A DNA stretch of 16,047 nucleotides, taken from JBBKWH01 sp037968855. GTDB lineage: Bacteria; Pseudomonadota; Gammaproteobacteria; Pseudomonadales; Moraxellaceae. Under the pieces are notes generated by a model. The model was not told where the DNA came from. It saw only the letters and a list, made by a program, of their open reading frames with translations, and searched no databases. A program made the position numbers and the translations under genes. Position 1 is the stretch's first letter. Each line of letters begins with the position of its first letter. This document shows positions 8,181 through 14,629 of the stretch, in pieces. The stretch spans positions 1 through 16,047 of the forward strand of contig JBBKWH010000008.1 in assembly GCA_037968855.1 (NCBI GenBank), in the 5' to 3' direction.

Positions 8181-8736
8181 AGACCAAACTCAACGACAGG
8201 CTGGCCAATCCCGCACCCAACACCCCACCCGCCAATACATCCGATGGATAGTGCAAACCCAAAATCACTCGTGATAGCCCCACCGTCAGCATAAACGGTA
8301 CAAGGACAGGCAAAAACGCAGGCACCGCCGATCCCAACATGATGGTAAATAACACCGCATGTAAGGTATGGCCTGATGGAAAGCTAAAATGATCCAGTGG
8401 CCGCTCGCCGAGCATCACCGCTTGATGCACCTGATATGGACGTGGCCGCACGGTTTTGTGCTTGAGCATTTTATACAAGCCCAACCCGACCGCGCTGGTC
8501 AGCAAGGTCTGGCCCAAAGCTGGTAACACGCTCCAGCCCACAACCGGCACAGCCAAGCCCATCATGCCATACCAAAACCAGCCATCACCCAAACGGCTAA
8601 CCACCTTAAACGGGTGCAAAACCACACGATGTGCAGAGTAACGATTCAGACGCAAACACCAATCCAAATCCCAGCCTTGCGCTCGGACCAATGCGGTTTG
8701 CCAGCGATTATGTGGACTTTGTTGTAGATGATTCAT
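8179..8736 (-). CDS. PAP2 family phosphatase
   Basis: 185-residue membrane phosphatase of the PAP2 superfamily, which removes phosphate from lipids such as phosphatidate, phosphatidylglycerol phosphate or undecaprenyl diphosphate. All three signature motifs are present: K92-x6-R99-P100 (KHKTVRPRP), P120-S-G-H123, and S155-R156-x5-H162-x3-D166. H123 and H162 are the expected catalytic pair. There are about four to five hydrophobic segments, typical of the family. The start ATG (8734-8736) lies one base beyond the stop codon of the glycosyltransferase gene, so translation is very probably coupled and the two products likely work in one pathway. The exact lipid substrate cannot be told; a role in glycolipid or lipid-carrier metabolism is inference. 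Confidence 0.92.
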   Translation of the reverse strand: MNHLQQSPHNRWQTALVRAQGWDLDWCLRLNRYSAHRVVLHPFKVVSRLGDGWFWYGMMGLAVPVVGWSVLPALGQTLLTSAVGLGLYKMLKHKTVRPRPYQVHQAVMLGERPLDHFSFPSGHTLHAVLFTIMLGSAVPAFLPVLVPFMLTVGLSRVILGLHYPSDVLAGGVLGAGLASLSLSLV

Positions 8737-8737
8737 C

Positions 8738-9988
8738 TTACGACTCCCTCAGCATGTGGACGGATCGTTCTTCTGGCAGTATGTCACGTTCGGCGGGTGT
8801 GCCCTGTTGATCTGTCAGACAAGATTGAGCTTGGGCGAAGGCAACCTCTAGCTCAGACACCGGCGTCTGCCAGCCCATTTTCATCACCCGCATTCGGGCG
8901 TATAGGCCCATTTCGTTTAAACGAACCACATTGGGCAACTGGCCTGCGTGTTGGCAGAAGCTGATCTCATCACGCAGCGCCACCAACCAGCCGGTTTTTT
9001 CTGTCTCGACCACTTGGGCGGCACAGGCATCATTAAACGCCAACACTGGCAAACCACTGGCCATGGCTTCTAACACCACATTGCCAAAGGTCTCGACCTG
9101 ACTGGCAAAACAAAACACATCCGCACTGGCGTAATGCTCAGACAATGCCTGTCCGGTTTGCATACCGGCAAAAATAGCATCGGGCGCTAGTTTTTCGAGC
9201 CGCGCCCGATCTGGCCCATCACCGACCAACACCAGCTTGACATCCCGCATCGGTTGCGACAGGCGTAACTCGCGAAAGGCACTGACCACCAGATCAATGT
9301 TTTTTTCGGGCGACAACCGTCCCACATATATCATCACGGTGGATTGATGATTGGCCTGCCATGTGGCCCGCAACACACTACAGCGATGCTCAGGATTAAA
9401 CTGCTGACCATTCACCCCTCGGCCCACCACTGCTACCTGCCGAATACCCATCTGGCTGAGATCTTTGGCGGTTTTATCGCTGGGTACACAGGTCACATGG
9501 CTGCGATTATGAAAAAACCGTAGATAAGCCTTAATCGGTGCCAGCAAAAACCCCAAGCCAAAAAATTTAGAAAACTCATGAAACGGCGAATGAAAACCAC
9601 TGGTGACCGGCAAATGAAGCGAGCGCGCCGCAAACAGCGCCGCCAAGCCCAACGGCCCTTCGGTCACAATATGCACCACATCGGGCTTAAACTGTTTGAG
9701 TTGTTCGCGAATGGCCCCGTAAGCAGGCATACCACCTTGTAATTGTGGATATTTTGGCACTCGAAAACCACGTACCAACAGCTCCGTTTCGGCCAAGGCA
9801 TGCGGCGGTGGACTGACTTGAGCAGGCCGGATCAAACACAAGCGATGCCCGCGCGCCCGTAAACCAGCAGCAAGTTGGTATACCGTATGCGCCACGCCAT
9901 TGATTTCTGGAGGCCATGTCTCGGTGACCAGTACCACACGCAAGGACCGCTCGGCCTGCACATGTGGAAAAATCATCTGAGCTGTCAT
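8738..9988 (-). CDS. GT4 family glycosyltransferase
   Basis: GT-B fold glycosyltransferase of family 4 (retaining), 416 residues from the ATG at 9988. I prefer this start over the GTG at 10081 because AGGA lies 7 bases upstream and the family pattern begins soon after, at LRVVLVTETWPPEINGVAHT (16-35). Other marks are the donor-domain segment YVGRLSPEKN (221-230), LVLVGDGPDRARLEKL (about 253), and the E299-F-G-x4-E307 motif (ETFGNVVLEA) that holds the nucleotide sugar. The protein resembles MgtA/PimB-like mannosyl- or glucosyltransferases that act on lipids. The donor sugar and acceptor are not readable. It is followed by a PAP2 phosphatase gene after one base, which suggests a lipid acceptor. 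The MFS gene lies 123 bases upstream on the same strand. Confidence 0.9.
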   Translation of the reverse strand: MTAQMIFPHVQAERSLRVVLVTETWPPEINGVAHTVYQLAAGLRARGHRLCLIRPAQVSPPPHALAETELLVRGFRVPKYPQLQGGMPAYGAIREQLKQFKPDVVHIVTEGPLGLAALFAARSLHLPVTSGFHSPFHEFSKFFGLGFLLAPIKAYLRFFHNRSHVTCVPSDKTAKDLSQMGIRQVAVVGRGVNGQQFNPEHRCSVLRATWQANHQSTVMIYVGRLSPEKNIDLVVSAFRELRLSQPMRDVKLVLVGDGPDRARLEKLAPDAIFAGMQTGQALSEHYASADVFCFASQVETFGNVVLEAMASGLPVLAFNDACAAQVVETEKTGWLVALRDEISFCQHAGQLPNVVRLNEMGLYARMRVMKMGWQTPVSELEVAFAQAQSCLTDQQGTPAERDILPEERSVHMLRES

Positions 9989-10111
9989 ACCTGCATCCTG
10001 TCCAATCGTTACTCTCATAACGACAGTCTGCCCAACCCAGTTGACCATCTCGCGACGCTTTGATGACCAGTACATGACCACAACACATTCGATTATTGCT
10101 GCCCGATTGAA

Positions 10112-11362
10112 CTAGGCACGATCCTCTGCCTCTACCGGCATGTTCAGCAAATCACGGGTTCGCCACCACGTCAGACCCAGCACAGCCAAAGTCAGCGCTC
10201 CACCCATCACCACCGCATTGACCGCACCCAAATAACGTGCGGTTAAACCCGACTCAAAGCCGCCCAGCTCATTACTACTCGACACAAACATGCCATTGAC
10301 TGCTGCCACACGCCCACGCAAATTTTCCGGCGGAAAGATCTGCAAAATAGTCTGGCGAATTACCACGCTAATACTGTCAAACGCACCAGTGAGTGCCAAC
10401 GCCAACAACGACAGCCACATGGTGGTCGAATACGCAAACACCAAAGTAAACACCCCAAAGCCCAGCACCGCCAACAACATATTACGCCACGCATGATGGG
10501 TCGGCGGATAACGAGTCAATACCACCATCATCAATAACGCACCAACCGAAGGTGCCGCACGCAATAAACCCAAGCCCTCTGGCCCGACCTTCAATATTTC
10601 TTCGGCAAAGATCGGCAGCAGCGCAATCGCACCGCCCAACAACACCGAGACCAAATCCAGCGAAATCGACCAAAACACAATTTTGGTGCGCCAAATAAAG
10701 CCAAAACCCTCGCGCAACCCAGACAACACACTGCCCTGATCCATCGGCGGAAAGGTGCGCGGCTTTAAGTTAATCACCAGCAACACACACAGCACCAGCA
10801 AGCCCGACACCGCATATAAAGTATTGGCCAAACCCAACCCAGCGTACATAAACCCCGCAGCCATTGGCCCTAACACCACGCCACTTTGCCAGCCCACCGT
10901 GGTCCACGTGGCCGCATTGGGATACAACACACGCGGCACCAAAAACGGCTTGAGCGAACTCACCGACGGCCCATAAAAACCGCGAATCATGCCCAAAGCA
11001 AAAATCACCGCATAGCAGCCCCATAACAACTGGCCTTGGCTGATCAGTCCCGCATCATGCTGGGCAAACAACCATGCAAACACCAAGGGTAACGGCAAGG
11101 CCAACCACAGACACCACTGCATAATGCGCTGCCGATTAAACCGATCCGCCACATAGCCACCCCACAGCGACAAGCCAATAAACGGGATGGCCTCGGCCAG
11201 ACCAATCAAGCCCAAGGTCAACGGATCACGGGTCAACTGATACAAGGCATACGCTACCGTTACCTCTTGAATCAAAATCGCCAAGGTCAAACAAAATTGA
11301 TTGACCGTGACCAAGGCAAAATCGCGATGGCGTAGCGCCGCAAATGCATCATGACCAGACAT
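10112..11362 (-). CDS. MFS transporter, DHA3/EntS-like
   Basis: 416-residue polytopic membrane protein with about 12 hydrophobic segments, of the major facilitator superfamily, MFS_3 (enterobactin exporter EntS-like) group. The loop 2-3 motif GGYVADRFNRQR (68-79) is the family motif A with its D-R-x-x-R core. The opening FAALRHRDFALVTVNQF is typical of this group, as is the RGRVAAVNGMFVSSSNELG segment in the second half. The cargo is unknown, since no siderophore genes are nearby. The ATG at 11362 has GGAAGA 6 bases upstream; a GTG three bases earlier is possible. It may head a run with the glycosyltransferase and PAP2 genes. No terminator is visible after its stop. Confidence 0.92.
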   Translation of the reverse strand: MSGHDAFAALRHRDFALVTVNQFCLTLAILIQEVTVAYALYQLTRDPLTLGLIGLAEAIPFIGLSLWGGYVADRFNRQRIMQWCLWLALPLPLVFAWLFAQHDAGLISQGQLLWGCYAVIFALGMIRGFYGPSVSSLKPFLVPRVLYPNAATWTTVGWQSGVVLGPMAAGFMYAGLGLANTLYAVSGLLVLCVLLVINLKPRTFPPMDQGSVLSGLREGFGFIWRTKIVFWSISLDLVSVLLGGAIALLPIFAEEILKVGPEGLGLLRAAPSVGALLMMVVLTRYPPTHHAWRNMLLAVLGFGVFTLVFAYSTTMWLSLLALALTGAFDSISVVIRQTILQIFPPENLRGRVAAVNGMFVSSSNELGGFESGLTARYLGAVNAVVMGGALTLAVLGLTWWRTRDLLNMPVEAEDRA

Positions 11363-11413
11363 CACTACTCTTCCATTTCAACGGGGCCAAAAACAGGCGC
11401 AAGTGTGCGCCAT

Positions 11414-11448
11414 AAAAAAAGCCAAAGCTGCTGGCCTTGGCTTTTTTT
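11414..11448 (-). terminator. Rho-independent terminator after the zinc-ribbon gene
   Basis: A 12-bp stem pairs 11414-11425 with 11437-11448 (A-run plus GCCAA against TTGGC plus T-run), with an 11-base loop. It lies 44 bases after the stop of the minus-strand zinc-ribbon gene and upstream of the MFS start. It thus separates the two. It could also act on the + strand. Confidence 0.82.
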
Positions 11449-11492
11449 CATCATCATTGCAGCAGACGCGATGCAACCACACTGCCTCCACA

Positions 11493-11879
11493 CTACCCCT
11501 CAGACACGCCCTCAGGGAGGCGATAGACAGGCCGCGCCACTTTGCGCCAAATCATCCACTGGGCGGGGATCATCCGGCGCAACACCTTAACCGCTGTATA
11601 CGACAACACAATCAACAGCAAGGCACTAAACAACCATGCATCTTGGTTGGCATAACCCAAAGACTCAAACCAACGCACACTTTGACTGAGCAAAATGGCA
11701 AGACCAATCAAACTGGCAAAACTGACTTTTTTGGCCAAGGGTGGCAAATCGATATCAAGGATAGTCTTGCAATACGGGCAACACGGGTACACGGCTTTTT
11801 TGTTGTTGACGGTGACCAAGCGGGCACGGGTACCGTGGAGTTTAAGATTGACATAGCAATGGGGGCATTCGTGATTCAT
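11493..11879 (-). CDS. Zinc-ribbon protein with two membrane segments, function unknown
   Basis: 128 residues from the ATG at 11879, chosen because AGGA lies 8 bases upstream and the product begins directly with a zinc ribbon. The frame is open to 11957, but that extension has no supporting site. The ribbon is C5-P-H-C8 and C34-P-Y-C37, four cysteines able to hold one zinc; C33 is an additional cysteine next to C34. Two hydrophobic stretches follow, about residues 50-66 (FASLIGLAILLSQ) and 78-97 (WLFSALLLIVLSYTAVKVL). A basic C-terminal tail then predicts both ends in the cytoplasm. I do not recognise the protein. Similar small proteins are seen as stand-alone hypothetical genes. It has its own terminator and appears to be transcribed alone. 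Confidence 0.72.
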   Translation of the reverse strand: MNHECPHCYVNLKLHGTRARLVTVNNKKAVYPCCPYCKTILDIDLPPLAKKVSFASLIGLAILLSQSVRWFESLGYANQDAWLFSALLLIVLSYTAVKVLRRMIPAQWMIWRKVARPVYRLPEGVSEG

Positions 11880-12080
11880 GATCGACATCCTGTCGGTTAA
11901 TAGCCAAACACATCTTACGCCAGCACTGAGGCAAAAAAATCGCGACAGCATGGGCATTACTCAGTTGTAGCTGGATTCAATATTCAGTGCAATCACCACT
12001 GATCTAAATCCGGCCCTCAACACCCAACATCATGAATACAAGATCAATGCTGGGCCAAAATAAAAATGAAGTGCAAAAGA

Positions 12081-12114
12081 AAAAAGCCCTGAATCAACTG
12101 ATTCAGGGCTTTTT
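12081..12114. terminator. Strong bidirectional terminator after tRNA-Leu
   Basis: A perfect 14-bp stem, AAAAAGCCCTGAAT (12081-12094) with its complement at 12101-12114, has a 6-base loop. Reading the minus strand it begins 6 bases after the tRNA CCA end and runs into TTTTTTCTTTT, so it ends the tRNA transcript. Confidence 0.9.
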
Positions 12115-12120
12115 AAAATT

Positions 12121-12207
12121 TGGTCCCGAGGGTCGGACTTGAACCGACACGCCATCACTGGCAGAGGATTTTGAGTCCACCGCGTCTACCAATTCCACCA
12201 CCTCGGG
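12121..12207 (-). tRNA. tRNA-Leu (anticodon CAA)
   Basis: 87-base class II tRNA with an encoded CCA end (12121-12123). The acceptor stem CCCGAGG pairs fully with CCTCGGG, with A73 as discriminator, as leucine tRNAs need. The T arm is GTCGG-TTCAAGT-CCGAC. The anticodon loop CTCAAAA gives anticodon CAA (12171-12173), which reads UUG codons. The long variable arm has a GCCA/TGGC stem with a GTGA loop. The anticodon stem GTGGA/TCCTC has one U-U mismatch (positions 28 and 42). It has its own promoter and terminator. Confidence 0.95.
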
Positions 12208-12209
12208 AA

Positions 12210-12225
12210 AGAAGTGTGTACTTCT
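12210..12225. repeat. Small inverted repeat in the tRNA-Leu 5' leader
   Basis: AGAAGT (12210-12215) and ACTTCT (12220-12225) form a perfect 6-bp stem with a 4-base loop. They start 3 bases before the mature tRNA 5' end. In the precursor RNA this would be a hairpin next to the RNase P cut site. Confidence 0.4.
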
Positions 12226-12233
12226 GGGTCGCC

Positions 12234-12261
12234 ATTCTATACAAAATCGCGGGACTGTCAA
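12234..12261 (-). promoter_or_regulatory. Promoter of tRNA-Leu (sigma-70 type)
   Basis: On the minus strand a perfect -35 box TTGACA (12256-12261) is followed after 16 bases by the -10 box TAGAAT (12234-12239). GGCGACCC comes next, a GC-rich discriminator as in promoters of stable RNA genes. The mature tRNA begins 26 bases beyond the -10 box. Confidence 0.75.
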
Positions 12262-12290
12262 CAGCCAGCAGCACTTATTTTTCATATTTT

Positions 12291-12299
12291 TGCTATGAT
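12291..12299 (+). promoter_or_regulatory. Extended -10 promoter of queA
   Basis: TGCTATGAT holds a TGn extension and a -10 box TATGAT, 33 bases before the queA ATG. No good -35 box is seen at the right distance, which extended -10 promoters can tolerate. It lies back to back with the tRNA-Leu promoter, about 30 bases from its -35 box. Confidence 0.5.
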
Positions 12300-12332
12300 A
12301 CGCGCCATCGCTCTTTTGTTGATCAGCCCACC

Positions 12333-13376
12333 ATGCAACTTGCCGATTTTTCATACGATTTGCCAGATCAACTGATCGCACGCTACCCGCTGGCTGAACG
12401 CAGTGCATCGCGTTTGCTGCTGCTCAACGCGCAAGGCGTCCAAGATCGTATGGTGCGAGATCTACCCGATTTACTCAATGCAGGCGATTTGCTGGTGCTC
12501 AACGACACCCGCGTGATTAAGGCGCGGATGCACGGCAGCAAAGCCAGCGGCGGCTTGGTCGAAATGCTGGTCGAGCGCATCACCGGTGAATGCACCGCCC
12601 TTGCCCACTTACGCGCCAGCAATGCACCCAAAGCCGGACAAACGCTGCGCTTTGCCCAAGGTGCCTTACAAGTGACCGTGCAGGGTCGGCAAGACAGCTT
12701 ATTTATGGTTGAGTTTGATCAGCCGGTATTACCCGCGCTTGAGCAATACGGTGAGCTACCGATTCCGCCATATTTTAATCGTGCTGCCGATGCCAGCGAC
12801 GACAGCCGCTATCAAACGGTGTTTCACGATCCAGCCAAAGCCGCCAGCGTGGCCGCACCGACCGCTGGCTTACATATGGACGATGCACTGCTGGCGCAAC
12901 TGGCGGCCAAAGGTGTTGAGCGTGCCTTTGTGACCTTGCATGTGGGCGCAGGCACGTTTCAGCCGGTACGCACCAGCGACATTACCCAGCACCATATGCA
13001 CAGCGAATGGGGCGATGTACCTGCCGCAACGGTAGCTAAAATTGCCGAGACGCGCGCCCGTGGCGGTAAGGTGATTGCCGTTGGTACCACAGCGACCCGT
13101 GCGCTAGAAAGCGCGGCAAAAGCCTGTGATACCGCCAATGGTGGCACGCTTGCGGCGTGGTCGGGCGAGACCAATATTTTTATTTATCCGAGTTATCAGT
13201 TTGCCGTGGTTGATCGCTTGATGACCAATTTTCATTTGCCCGAATCGACGCTGTTAATGCTGGTGTCGGCATTGGCTGGGCGTGAAGCGGTGATGGCGGC
13301 GTATCATCATGCGATTGCGCAGCAGTATCGTTTTTTTAGTTATGGCGATGCGATGTTGATTGATCGGGCTGATTGA
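12333..13376 (+). CDS. queA: S-adenosylmethionine:tRNA ribosyltransferase-isomerase
   Basis: 347 residues, the normal length of QueA. The enzyme moves the ribosyl part of SAM onto preQ1 in tRNA to form epoxyqueuosine at the wobble base of GUN anticodons. Family motifs are present: the opening MQLADFSYDLPDQLIARYP, DLLVLNDTRVIKARM, AAPTAGLHMDDALL, VTLHVGAGTFQPVR, GTTATRALESAA and NFHLPESTLLMLVSALAG. The start ATG at 12333 matches family N-termini. The frame is open further upstream through the tRNA gene, but that cannot be coding. No clear Shine-Dalgarno precedes the ATG. In most gammaproteobacteria tgt follows at once in an operon. Here a terminator and an opposite-strand gene come between. 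Confidence 0.97.
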   Translation: MQLADFSYDLPDQLIARYPLAERSASRLLLLNAQGVQDRMVRDLPDLLNAGDLLVLNDTRVIKARMHGSKASGGLVEMLVERITGECTALAHLRASNAPKAGQTLRFAQGALQVTVQGRQDSLFMVEFDQPVLPALEQYGELPIPPYFNRAADASDDSRYQTVFHDPAKAASVAAPTAGLHMDDALLAQLAAKGVERAFVTLHVGAGTFQPVRTSDITQHHMHSEWGDVPAATVAKIAETRARGGKVIAVGTTATRALESAAKACDTANGGTLAAWSGETNIFIYPSYQFAVVDRLMTNFHLPESTLLMLVSALAGREAVMAAYHHAIAQQYRFFSYGDAMLIDRAD

Positions 13377-13420
13377 TCGGGCGTTTTGATTTCAGTGGGG
13401 TATACCATTTGATGAGGTTC

Positions 13421-13447
13421 GCGTGGTTTAAATTAACCACGCTTTTT
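13421..13447 (+). terminator. Rho-independent terminator after queA
   Basis: GCGTGGTT (13421-13428) pairs with AACCACGC (13435-13442) around a 6-base loop and is followed by TTTTT on the + strand. It lies 44 bases after the queA stop. It makes queA a unit separate from tgt. On the minus strand there is no T-run, so it would serve the HINT gene poorly. Confidence 0.85.
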
Positions 13448-13467
13448 GCGTTTATGCGGTGAAAGGC

Positions 13468-14505
13468 TCAACCAGACGAAGCTTGATATTTCTCTTTTAC
13501 CAACACACCCGCATAACCCACATAATAGGTATGAAAATCTTCTACTTCAATATTGTAGACGTAATCTTCGAATTTCTCCGATTCCGAAGTACCAATATGA
13601 TATCTAATGATATCGTTACCGTAAAAAAAATCACTTTCTAAAATATTTTCATCCGGAAAAGACACTAAATCCTGAGCATTGTTTTTAATTACACGCGGAT
13701 AGTCTGGGTCGTTAAACCGGCAGTACACATTTTCTAAAGGATGAAAATCTCGTCGATAATCAAATAGACACTGATCTATATCTTTATATGGGACTCTGTG
13801 ATCTTCTAGTCTGCCCTGGAATAAAGAAGGCCTGATAAAAGTCGGCTGACCAAAACGAAAATCTACAAATTCATTTACTCCGTCAAGAATATTCTCGTAA
13901 TTATCCTCCTCATCAAAATGAAAATAACTTGCAATACCTGCAATACTGCTCTTATACAGTGGACCACATGCTTTTGCGTCAAAGTCTGTTTTGATTTCTA
14001 AAGCATCCTGATCATATCCTTGTAGGAGGTCATAGGACTCTAATTGATCAGCAGATACCCAACCTTTGTCCTCAACCCAGAATGGATGACTTTCCGTACA
14101 AAATATATGCATTTTATAACTTGAACGGAAGATGGCTGCAACTTCATCGGGATGAAAGGATCTTTGATACTTCTGCTCAAAAAATCCTGTCAATTCTTTT
14201 GCATAAATCTCGAATTTTTCTTGATCAAAGGTGGATGTTTGACCATCCGGCGAATATTCTTTTAAAGAATAAATGTAGTCCTTAAAATCTTCAGCAATTT
14301 TTTCTAGTGCCTGACTATAAAATTTGACGGCCATAATTGGCTGCCGAGTAGCCGACTTGAAGGTACTCAACACACGTTTATACGCCTGCTCTCCCGTATT
14401 GCTTTCATGCTTCGACAGCACCATATCCCCGACTTTAAGCTGCTCAATCGGTACCAAGCCTTTGTCGGCATGTACCAATGTCCCTGCCACCAGACCGTTT
14501 TTCAT
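13468..14505 (-). CDS. Stand-alone HINT (hedgehog/intein-type) domain protein, probably cleavage-inactive
   Basis: 345 residues from the ATG at 14505 (a GTG at 14514 would add three). The first ~50 residues are a HINT/intein block A region, LVAGTLVHADKGLVPIEQLK then VGDMVLSKHES, as in polymorphic-toxin pretoxin HINT domains. A block B-like CTESHPFWVEDKGW follows at about 136-149 (T-x-x-H kept). The closing block F is VYNIEVEDFHTYYVGYAGV near residue 316. Between these lie inserts of about 70 and 155 residues with no recognised endonuclease motif. The usual first cysteine is a glycine (codon GGT, one change from TGT) and the final His-Asn is replaced by Lys-Glu, so splicing or self-cleavage is unlikely. 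It is AT-rich, lies between queA and tgt on the opposite strand, and has no toxin domain attached. Its function is unknown. Confidence 0.75.
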   Translation of the reverse strand: MKNGLVAGTLVHADKGLVPIEQLKVGDMVLSKHESNTGEQAYKRVLSTFKSATRQPIMAVKFYSQALEKIAEDFKDYIYSLKEYSPDGQTSTFDQEKFEIYAKELTGFFEQKYQRSFHPDEVAAIFRSSYKMHIFCTESHPFWVEDKGWVSADQLESYDLLQGYDQDALEIKTDFDAKACGPLYKSSIAGIASYFHFDEEDNYENILDGVNEFVDFRFGQPTFIRPSLFQGRLEDHRVPYKDIDQCLFDYRRDFHPLENVYCRFNDPDYPRVIKNNAQDLVSFPDENILESDFFYGNDIIRYHIGTSESEKFEDYVYNIEVEDFHTYYVGYAGVLVKEKYQASSG

Positions 14506-14555
14506 TTTTCCCACTCTATTTAAATCTTATACCCAGCCAGCCACGATCATGCCTA

Positions 14556-14585
14556 TTGGCCTGTGACTCGGCAAGCCATTACACT
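14556..14585 (+). promoter_or_regulatory. Candidate promoter of tgt
   Basis: TTGGCC (14556-14561) and TACACT (14580-14585) each match the sigma-70 consensus at four of six bases, with 18 bases between. The site lies 44 bases before the tgt ATG, in the gap between the divergent HINT and tgt genes. A local promoter is expected because the queA terminator cuts tgt off from the queA promoter. Confidence 0.35.
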
Positions 14586-14629
14586 ACCCCACTTCCAGCG
14601 AACTGTCTTTTCGCCCTTTAGGATTGCCC

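Noticed and set aside
9982..10004. Pho box-like pair CTGTCAT and CTGTCCA before the glycosyltransferase
   Set aside because: The two half-sites start 16 bases apart instead of 11, and the first overlaps the start codon.
9989..10081. Longer glycosyltransferase start at GTG 10081
   Set aside because: It has no ribosome binding site, while the ATG at 9988 has AGGA at the right distance just before the conserved N-terminus.
9687..10088. 133-residue open frame overlapping the glycosyltransferase 5' end
   Set aside because: It is a shadow of the glycosyltransferase frame with low-complexity, cysteine-rich translation and no start signal.
12120..12332. In-frame upstream extension of queA
   Set aside because: It runs through the tRNA-Leu gene and its promoter, and the extra residues are unlike QueA; the family N-terminus begins at 12333.
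13468..14505. Homing endonuclease (intein) inside the HINT gene
   Set aside because: No LAGLIDADG or HNH pattern is visible in either insert, and there are no extein parts on either side.
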